DNA of 42,628 bases from Brachybacterium nesterenkovii (GTDB taxonomy: Bacteria > Actinomycetota > Actinomycetes > Actinomycetales > Dermabacteraceae), in assembly GCF_900163655.1 (NCBI RefSeq), contig NZ_FWFG01000108.1:1-42628 (forward strand), in the 5' to 3' direction. The notes below the pieces were generated by a model. It saw nothing but the letters and a program-made list of their open reading frames with translations. It was not told the origin of the DNA and did not search any database. This document shows positions 37,483-42,628 of the stretch, one piece after another; the stretch's first letter is position 1; the number at the start of each line of letters is the position of its first letter. The position numbers were made by a program, and so were the translations under genes.

Positions 37483-39044
37483 CCGCGCCCGAGACCCCTG
37501 CAGGTGAGAGCCTCGCGTTGGAGACCCCTGCGCCTGCCGATGCCGATCCGCACTTCCCGGCGCTGCATCGCGTCCACCCGCGCGGCTGGCTCAACGACCC
37601 CAACGGGATCATCCGCCACGACGGCCGCTGGCACGTGTTCTTCCAACACAACCCGGACTCCGCTCACCACCACCTGATCCGCTGGGGCCACATGTCCTCC
37701 CCGGACCTCGTGACCTGGCGCGTCGAGCCGATGGGCCCCGAGCCCCGGCCCGGCACCGCCGACGCCGACGGCTGCTGGAGCGGCGTCGCGACCCTCGAGG
37801 ACGGCGTGCCCCACCTCGTGTACTCGGGCGTCTCCGGCGGCGACCTCGCCCTGTCCCGGGTCCTCGTCTTCCGCGGCGATGCGACGATGAGGACCTGGGA
37901 GCCCCTGCCCGCCGTCGCGGCCGACGTCCCCGCCGAGCCCGGGATCATCGGCGTCCGCGACCCGTTCCTGTTCGAGCTCGACAGCCGCCGCCTCGCCGTC
38001 CAGGGCGCCGGGCTGCGCCGCACCGCGGCGGACGGCACCGAGCGGATCATCCCCGCCCTGCTCGCCTGGGACCGCAGCGACCTCGCCTCCTGGACCTACC
38101 TGGGCGTCGTCCTGACGGGGGAGGACCCGATCGCCGCCCGGCACATCCCCGCCGAGCTGTGGGAGTGCCCGCAGCTGGTGCGCCTGGCCGACGGCGACCG
38201 CGAGCGCTGGGTCCTGACCGGCGGCAAATGGCGCCAGGGCCACGACGGCGCGCCCGACACCCTCGGCGGTGTCGGCTATGTGGTCGGCGAGCTGACCTGG
38301 GATGACGCGGCCGGCTGCCCGCGCCTCAGCCCCGAGACCGGCGGCACCGTCGATGAGGGCCCCGACTTCTACGCGCCCCAGGTGTGCGTCGACGGCGATC
38401 GCGCAATGCTGTGGGGCTGGTCCTGGGAGGGCGAGCACCGCACCCTCGAGCAGGCCGATGAACAGGGCTGGGCGGGCTGCCTCACGTTCCCGCGCGAGCT
38501 GTCCCTGCGCGACGGACTCCTGGTGTCCGCACCGGTGCCCGAGCTCGCGGCGCTGCGCGGTGAGGCGCTGGTCGACGACGACGGCGTGCTGGACCTGCCC
38601 TCGCCCGCCCGGGCGGAGGTGCGAACCCGTGACGGGGTGCGCGTGGACCTGATCGGTGCCGATGGTGCCGTGGTGCGCACGGTCGCGGAGGTCGGTGCGG
38701 TGGCCGGTGCTGACGAGACGGTGGTGCTCATCGACGCGAGCATCGTCGAGCTGCTGCCCACCGCGGCCACGCCGCAGACGGTGCGCGTGCATCCCGCCGC
38801 AGGGGAGCATCTGCGGGTGAGCGCCCTCGGAGGCGGGTCTGATCTCGGAGACGGGGCTGACCTCGGCGACGGGCTTGGCCCGGGCGACCGGTCCGGCCTG
38901 CGCGATGGGTCGGAACTCGGTGGCGGGTTGCGCCTGGGGGGCGGGGCTGTTCCGGCTGATGGGTCTGGCCTGCGCGATGGGTCGGAACTCGGTGGCGGCT
39001 CCGGCCTGCGAGCCTGGGAGCTGCGGGTCCCGGCCGAGAGCTGA
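37479..39044 (+). CDS. GH32 beta-fructosidase (sucrose or sucrose-6-phosphate hydrolase)
   Basis: This 521-residue retaining glycosidase releases fructose from sucrose, sucrose 6-phosphate or short fructans. The three GH32 signature acids are present: nucleophile Asp40 in WLNDPNG, transition-state stabiliser Asp161 in GVRDPFL, and acid/base Glu229 in ELWECPQL. A five-blade propeller is followed by a C-terminal beta-sandwich. There is no signal peptide, so it acts in the cytoplasm. The sandwich is interrupted near its end by about 60 residues of Gly/Asp/Ser/Leu repeats before the final strand AWELRVPAES. It is translationally coupled to rlmA. No sucrose transporter is encoded nearby. Confidence 0.93.
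   Translation: MTAPETPAGESLALETPAPADADPHFPALHRVHPRGWLNDPNGIIRHDGRWHVFFQHNPDSAHHHLIRWGHMSSPDLVTWRVEPMGPEPRPGTADADGCWSGVATLEDGVPHLVYSGVSGGDLALSRVLVFRGDATMRTWEPLPAVAADVPAEPGIIGVRDPFLFELDSRRLAVQGAGLRRTAADGTERIIPALLAWDRSDLASWTYLGVVLTGEDPIAARHIPAELWECPQLVRLADGDRERWVLTGGKWRQGHDGAPDTLGGVGYVVGELTWDDAAGCPRLSPETGGTVDEGPDFYAPQVCVDGDRAMLWGWSWEGEHRTLEQADEQGWAGCLTFPRELSLRDGLLVSAPVPELAALRGEALVDDDGVLDLPSPARAEVRTRDGVRVDLIGADGAVVRTVAEVGAVAGADETVVLIDASIVELLPTAATPQTVRVHPAAGEHLRVSALGGGSDLGDGADLGDGLGPGDRSGLRDGSELGGGLRLGGGAVPADGSGLRDGSELGGGSGLRAWELRVPAES
38895..38998 (+). repeat. Direct 32-bp repeat inside the GH32 gene
   Basis: The 32 bases at 38895-38926 recur identically at 38967-38998, 72 bp later, within a wider degenerate array from about 38825. 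They encode GLRDGSELGGG twice. Exact DNA identity points to recent duplication. Confidence 0.85.
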
Positions 39045-39056
39045 TCGGCCTCGGCG

Positions 39057-39347
39057 TCAGCGGCGGTCGGTGATCCCCGACCCGTCGATCGCCGTCCGCG
39101 CCTCCTCGGTGAGGACCGTGAACGGGGTCAGCGAGGCTCCGGCTTCTGCGACTGCGGCTTCGAGGGTGTCGCGCACCAGCCAGGCATCGGCGGGATCCGT
39201 CCCCGGTGCCATCGACAGCGCGGAGTCGAAGCGTGCGGGCAGCAGGCCGGTGCGTTCCCGCAGCTCGTCCCGGGACAGGCCCGAGGCCGCCAGATTCGAG
39301 GCGAACTCGGTGGCCGTGCGGGCGCGCTGTGCGGCGGAGAGCGACAT
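39057..39347 (-). CDS. DUF2316 family protein
   Basis: This 96-residue protein matches the DUF2316 pattern: an N-terminal helix-turn-helix-like part (MSLSAAQRARTATEFASNLA, SGLSRDELRERTGL), then DTWLVRD-like DAWLVRDTLEAAVAEAG and the closing PFTVLTEEAR. The family is widespread and has no established function; the N-terminal part suggests DNA binding or protein contact. The ATG at 39347 is preceded by GGGGG. It converges on the GH32 gene, with only 12 bp between the stops. Confidence 0.85.
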   Translation of the reverse strand: MSLSAAQRARTATEFASNLAASGLSRDELRERTGLLPARFDSALSMAPGTDPADAWLVRDTLEAAVAEAGASLTPFTVLTEEARTAIDGSGITDRR

Positions 39348-39713
39348 GCCCCCATTGTGTCGCCCCGCGGCGGCTGCGGGGGAGGCCGATGTGGGCTCCG
39401 TCGCGGATCTGCAGGCCGGACGGGTGCCCGGGGTCCCACATTCAGCGGACCCCGTAGCAAAGATGGGCGCTGGAGAGCCGGTCACCCGCACATATGCAGG
39501 TGACCGGCTCTCCAGCGCCCATATTTGTCGCGGCCCGCCCCAGCCCGGCCGTCAGCGCAGCCCGGCCGCCGGTTCAGCACCGCCGATGGTGCCGGATACC
39601 GGTGAAGCCCGGGCCGCTGGCGCAGCCCGGCCGCTGGCTCAGCCCGGCCGCCGGCTCAGCCCTGCGGCGGTGCCGGGGACCGGTTCAGACTGGTGGCGGT
39701 GCAGGGCCTCGGT
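39348..39713. other. 366-bp intergenic region with a long palindrome and repeats of the PTS gene end
   Basis: From left to right it holds the presumed promoter region of the DUF2316 gene, the long palindrome at 39458-39527 and a GC-rich array (about 39540-39713) that resembles repeated copies of the 3' end of the IIC gene. No gene is seen. Confidence 0.5.
39458..39527. terminator. Long near-perfect palindrome, probable bidirectional terminator
   Basis: The 24 bases at 39463-39486 (ATGGGCGCTGGAGAGCCGGT then CACC) are exactly complementary to 39499-39522. The 12-base centre can itself pair as GCA-CATA-TGC, and the stem extends outward through CAAA/TTTG with one mismatch. On the plus strand it is followed by an AT-rich ATATTTGTC. 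It lies beyond the PTS IIC gene and upstream of the DUF2316 gene, so it could end PTS transcription. A short mobile palindrome is the alternative. Confidence 0.6.
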
Positions 39714-39736
39714 TCAGCCCTGCGGCGGTGCCGGGG
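39636..39736 (-). repeat. Tandem repeats (29-bp period) derived from the IIC gene end, stop codon included
   Basis: GGYTCAGCCCTGCGGCGGTG plus CCGGGG occurs at 39653-39678 and 39711-39736 (25 of 26 identical). A diverged unit at 39682 lies exactly 29 bp from each, and shorter copies occur further left (for example 39636). The rightmost unit contains the last six codons and stop (TCA, minus-strand TGA) of the IIC gene. The others therefore look like duplicates of that coding end now lying outside the gene. Confidence 0.7.
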
Positions 39737-41372
39737 GCCGCGGGGCCCCGACCGGCGGAGCCACCCGCGGGTAGCGGCGCGCGGCCCCGTCGGCCCCTGC
39801 GGAACCGGTCGAGCGCGGCGCAGCTCCCGCCGCGGTGCCCGCCGACCCGACGCCAGCGCCCACGCCGGCACCGGCACCCGCTGCGGCACCGGTCGCCGCA
39901 CCGGCCCCGGCGACCGCCGCGAGCGCGCCGTCGGCGTTGCCGCGGGCCCGGGCCGGATCCCAGCCGCCGTCGACCAGAGTGCGCTGGGCGAGGATCGCGA
40001 GGCCCAGGATCACCAGGCCGATCACCGCGAGGATGATCGATCCGACCACCACGCCCGGCTTCGCGCCGTAGCCGATGAGGATGCCGAACCAGCCGAAGTC
40101 GGTGTCGCCGAAGGTGGTGTTCGCCGAGCCGAAGGAGCCGAGCACCTTCAGCAGCAGCGCCGGAAGGAACGTGACCAGGACACCGTTGGCGAAGGCGCCG
40201 GCGATCGCGCCGCGGCGCCCGCCCGTCGCATTGCCGTACACGCCGGCGGCACCGCCCGTGAAGAAGTGCGGCACGAGGCCCGGCAGGATCAGCGCGAGGC
40301 CGAACATCGGGCCGAACACGGTGCCCAGCAGGAGCAGGCTCACGAGGCCGCCCGCGAAGCTCGAGAGGAAGCCGATCAGCACGGCGTTCTGCGCGTAGGG
40401 GAAGACGATCGGGCAGTCCAGCGCGGGGATCGCCCCGGGGACCACCTTCGCGGCGATGCCCTGGAAGGCGGGGACGAGCTCGCCCAGGATGGTGCGGACG
40501 CCGAAGAGGATCACGGCCACGCCGATGCCGAACTGCAGGCCCTGGGTCACCGACTGCATGAGGTAGTTGCCCACGCCGCTCGCGCCGTTCTCGAACGCGG
40601 TGAACGCGGTCTCCTGGCCGGCGCGCAGCAGGTATGCGGTGGCGACCACGAGGTACATGAGCACCATCGACAGGGCGGTGGCGACCATCGAGTCGCGCAG
40701 GAAGCGCAGGCCCTCGGGGACCTTGATGTCCTCGGTCGAGCGGCTCGTGCCCTTCGGATCGACGAGGCGGCCGACGGCACCGGCCGTGACGTAGCCGAGG
40801 GTGCCGAAGTGGCCGATGGCGATGGAGTCGTCGCCGGTGACCTTGCGGGTGTACGGCTGGGCGAGCGCGGGCAGCGCCACCAGCAGGATGCCCAGCAGGA
40901 GGGAGCCGAGGCCCACCACGACCACGGTGGGCATACCCGCCGACGCCATGACGATCGTGATCAACGTGGCCATGAACAGCATGTGGTGGCCGGTGAGGAA
41001 CACGTAGCGCAGCGGCGTGAAGCGCGCCAGGAGGATCGCGACGATGAAGCCGAGGATCATCAGCCACGCGACCTGTGCGCCGTACTGCTCCTGGGCGATG
41101 CCGGCGATGGCCTCATTGGTGGGGACCACGCCCTGTGCGCCGAGCGCGCCCTGGATCATCGCGCCCAGCGGGGTCAGGGAGGCGGTGACCAGGCCAGCGC
41201 CGGCACCGATCAGCAGGAAGCCGAGGACGGCCTTGACGCCGCCGCCGACCACCTGGCCGATGCTCTTGCGCAGGGCGATCAGGCCGATCGCGGTGATGAT
41301 GCCGATGAGGAAGGCGGGAACGCTCAGGATCTCGTTGACGAAGAACTGGGCGATCGCGAGGAGGACGTCCAT
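39714..41372 (-). CDS. ulaA: PTS IIC permease, ascorbate (UlaA/SgaT) family
   Basis: This 552-residue membrane permease belongs to the family that imports L-ascorbate as its 6-phosphate. Matching landmarks include AFLIGIITAIGLIALRKSIGQ, LTGHHMLFMATLI, DDSIAIGHFGTLGYV, IPALDCPIVFPYAQNAVL and LILPGLVPHFFTGGAAGVYGN. About ten or more membrane segments are visible. After the last helix there is an extra tail of about 85 Ala/Gly/Pro residues. The ATG at 41372 has GGAGTGAG upstream; a GTG at 41381 is poorly placed. It follows the fused IIA-IIB gene after 172 bp. No ascorbate-6-phosphate catabolic genes are visible, so the substrate is by family only. Confidence 0.88.
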   Translation of the reverse strand: MDVLLAIAQFFVNEILSVPAFLIGIITAIGLIALRKSIGQVVGGGVKAVLGFLLIGAGAGLVTASLTPLGAMIQGALGAQGVVPTNEAIAGIAQEQYGAQVAWLMILGFIVAILLARFTPLRYVFLTGHHMLFMATLITIVMASAGMPTVVVVGLGSLLLGILLVALPALAQPYTRKVTGDDSIAIGHFGTLGYVTAGAVGRLVDPKGTSRSTEDIKVPEGLRFLRDSMVATALSMVLMYLVVATAYLLRAGQETAFTAFENGASGVGNYLMQSVTQGLQFGIGVAVILFGVRTILGELVPAFQGIAAKVVPGAIPALDCPIVFPYAQNAVLIGFLSSFAGGLVSLLLLGTVFGPMFGLALILPGLVPHFFTGGAAGVYGNATGGRRGAIAGAFANGVLVTFLPALLLKVLGSFGSANTTFGDTDFGWFGILIGYGAKPGVVVGSIILAVIGLVILGLAILAQRTLVDGGWDPARARGNADGALAAVAGAGAATGAAAGAGAGVGAGVGSAGTAAGAAPRSTGSAGADGAARRYPRVAPPVGAPRPPAPPQG

Positions 41373-41544
41373 GGGTCTCACTCCGATGCAGAAGGGGGGA
41401 TAGGGGCGGGGGAGCGGGCGGTGCCCGCGGGGACTCGGTGCCGCGCCGGGAGCTCGGTGACGGGTGCGTCAGGCGGTGCGGGGTGCGGCGGTGGCGGCGA
41501 TGCCGTGCCTCAGCGGAGATGCTGGGCGACGGCGGCGGCGCGGA

Positions 41545-42534
41545 TCAGACCGCGTAGGTGCGGCGCAGGGCGGCGTCGATCTCGGCCTGGGAGGTGAAGT
41601 CGCGGATGATCTCCACGGGAACGCCCACGTCTCCGAGCGCGTCGGCGATGGCGCCCGAGGTCAGGACCACGTCGGCCTCCTTCGCGCGGCCCTTGGCGGA
41701 GATCGTGTCGGTCGCCTCGATCGAGACGAACCGCGTCCAGCCCCAGCGCTCGAGCACCTTCTCGGCCGTGTTCTTGAGGAACAGGCTCGTGCCGACGCCG
41801 TTGCCGCAGACGGTCAGGATGAAGTTCTTCGACGGGACGGTGTCCTCGTTCTCCGGCACGGCGGCCGCACTCGCCGCGACGGCGCCTGCCGCGTCCGCGG
41901 TGCCAGCTGCGGCGGCGCCCGCCCCCGCGCCCGCGGTGCCAGCTGCGGCGGCGCCTGCCCCCGCGCCCGCGGTGCCAGCTGCGGCGGCGCCTGCCGCCGC
42001 GTCCGCGGTGCCAGCTGCGGCGGCGTCGTCGGCGTGAGCGGCATCGTCGGCCTGGGCTGCGCGGCGCCCGCGCGGGGCCTCGTCGTCCCCGGCACCGAGG
42101 GCGTAGAGCACCTCGTCGGGGGTGGCGGCGATGTCGAGGGCACGACGCCGATCGGGGTCGGAGAGCACCCCGGCGAGGCTCGCGAGCGCCTGCTGGTGGG
42201 CCGACGAGTCGGCCGCGGCCAGGGCCATCACGATCGTGACCGGGTCGTTGTCGGCGTTGCCGAACGCGACGGGCTCGGCCAGGCGCACGAAGGACAGGCC
42301 CGTGCGGGCGACGGACTCGTCGGGCCGGGCATGCGCGAGCGCGAAGCCGGGGGCGATGACGATGTAGGGGCCGTGCTCCTCGACCGTGCGGACCATGGAG
42401 TCCGTGTAGGCGTCGGAGGCGACGCCGACGCCGGTCAGGAGCTCGCCCGATGCGCGGATCGCGGAGCGCCAGTCGTCGGCGGGGACGTCGAGGCGGATGG
42501 CCGAGGGATCGACCAGATCGCTGAGCTGGGACAT
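41545..42534 (-). CDS. Fused PTS IIA-IIB protein for the ascorbate-type system
   Basis: The 329 residues join an N-terminal fructose/mannitol-type IIA domain (phospho-accepting His68 in APGFALAHARPDES) to a C-terminal IIB domain (phospho-accepting Cys243 in ILTVCGNGVGTSLFLKN). The pair relays phosphate from HPr to the sugar moved by IIC. In Escherichia coli these are separate proteins (UlaC, UlaB). The linker, about residues 155-230, is almost pure Ala/Gly/Asp/Thr and is built from 12-residue repeats. The ATG at 42534 has GCGAGG upstream. It is first in the PTS operon within this window. Confidence 0.9.
   Translation of the reverse strand: MSQLSDLVDPSAIRLDVPADDWRSAIRASGELLTGVGVASDAYTDSMVRTVEEHGPYIVIAPGFALAHARPDESVARTGLSFVRLAEPVAFGNADNDPVTIVMALAAADSSAHQQALASLAGVLSDPDRRRALDIAATPDEVLYALGAGDDEAPRGRRAAQADDAAHADDAAAAGTADAAAGAAAAGTAGAGAGAAAAGTAGAGAGAAAAGTADAAGAVAASAAAVPENEDTVPSKNFILTVCGNGVGTSLFLKNTAEKVLERWGWTRFVSIEATDTISAKGRAKEADVVLTSGAIADALGDVGVPVEIIRDFTSQAEIDAALRRTYAV
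41897..42027 (-). repeat. 36-bp tandem repeats encoding the IIA-IIB linker
   Basis: GCGGTGCCAGCTGCGGCGGC begins units at 41897, 41933, 41969 and 42005, exactly 36 bp apart. They encode a 12-residue Ala/Gly/Thr unit (AAAAGTAGAGAG-like). The period is a multiple of three, so copy-number changes alter only linker length. Confidence 0.9.
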
Positions 42535-42590
42535 GGGGACCTCGCTGGGGTGGGGAAGGAGGGGCGCGACTGTGCGCCCACCCTGACGGT

Positions 42591-42602
42591 ACTCGTACGA
42601 AT
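42591..42602. promoter_or_regulatory. Candidate operator upstream of the PTS operon
   Basis: ACTCGTACGAAT is palindromic at all but the outer positions (core TCGTACGA) and lies 57 bases upstream of the IIA-IIB start. GntR- and LacI-type regulators bind such short palindromes. No regulator gene is in view. Confidence 0.35.
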
Positions 42603-42628
42603 CGTCGCGTGGGGGGAGGGAGCGGGCG

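Overview
The window is a very GC-rich, gene-dense chromosomal segment with frequent GTG and TTG starts and many ATGA/GTGA gene overlaps. Together with the VaFE-type surface protein plus sortase and the gene types present, this points to a high-GC actinobacterium, probably a Micrococcales relative such as Brachybacterium. The genus is inference. No rRNA or tRNA genes, CRISPR arrays, integrases or complete insertion sequences were seen.

Layout. 1-3.1 kb: a leftward gene cut by the window edge, diverging from a two-component system (DesK/NarL type) across two related inverted repeats; then a GNAT acetyltransferase. 3.1-5 kb: a 576-base stretch without a convincing gene, holding a lower-GC palindromic element; then a small charged protein and pdxH. 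5.1-10.8 kb: a dipeptide/oligopeptide ABC transporter operon (lipoprotein, two permeases, fused double ATPase). 10.8-12.4 kb: hipB-hipA behind three regularly spaced operator-like palindromes. 12.6-17.5 kb: a beta-oxidation operon (thiolase, acyl-CoA dehydrogenase, multifunctional FadB), with a tandem repeat at the thiolase/dehydrogenase junction that multiplies potential start codons.

17.6-26.7 kb: a leftward defence block. In transcription order it holds an unrecognised membrane protein, type I restriction-modification genes hsdM, hsdS and hsdR, and an AbiEi/AbiEii-like type IV toxin-antitoxin pair. 26.9-31.5 kb: a chromate-transporter-family protein, a VaFE surface protein and a sortase. 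31.7-36.2 kb: a HAD hydrolase with a DUF3592-like membrane protein, and two membrane-anchored DUF4352-like proteins with low-complexity N-termini. 36.6-39 kb: an RlmA-type 23S rRNA methyltransferase translationally coupled to a GH32 beta-fructosidase. 39-42.6 kb: a DUF2316 protein and an ascorbate-family PTS (IIC, plus a fused IIA-IIB).

A recurring theme is short tandem repeats at gene ends, in linkers and between genes (16, 24, 29, 30, 36 and 40 bp periods). At two boundaries the repeat includes the stop codon of the neighbouring gene. The best candidates for follow-up are the hip operator array, the start-codon array before the acyl-CoA dehydrogenase, the membrane protein heading the hsd operon, the surface protein/sortase pair with an unusual sorting motif, and two long palindromes.
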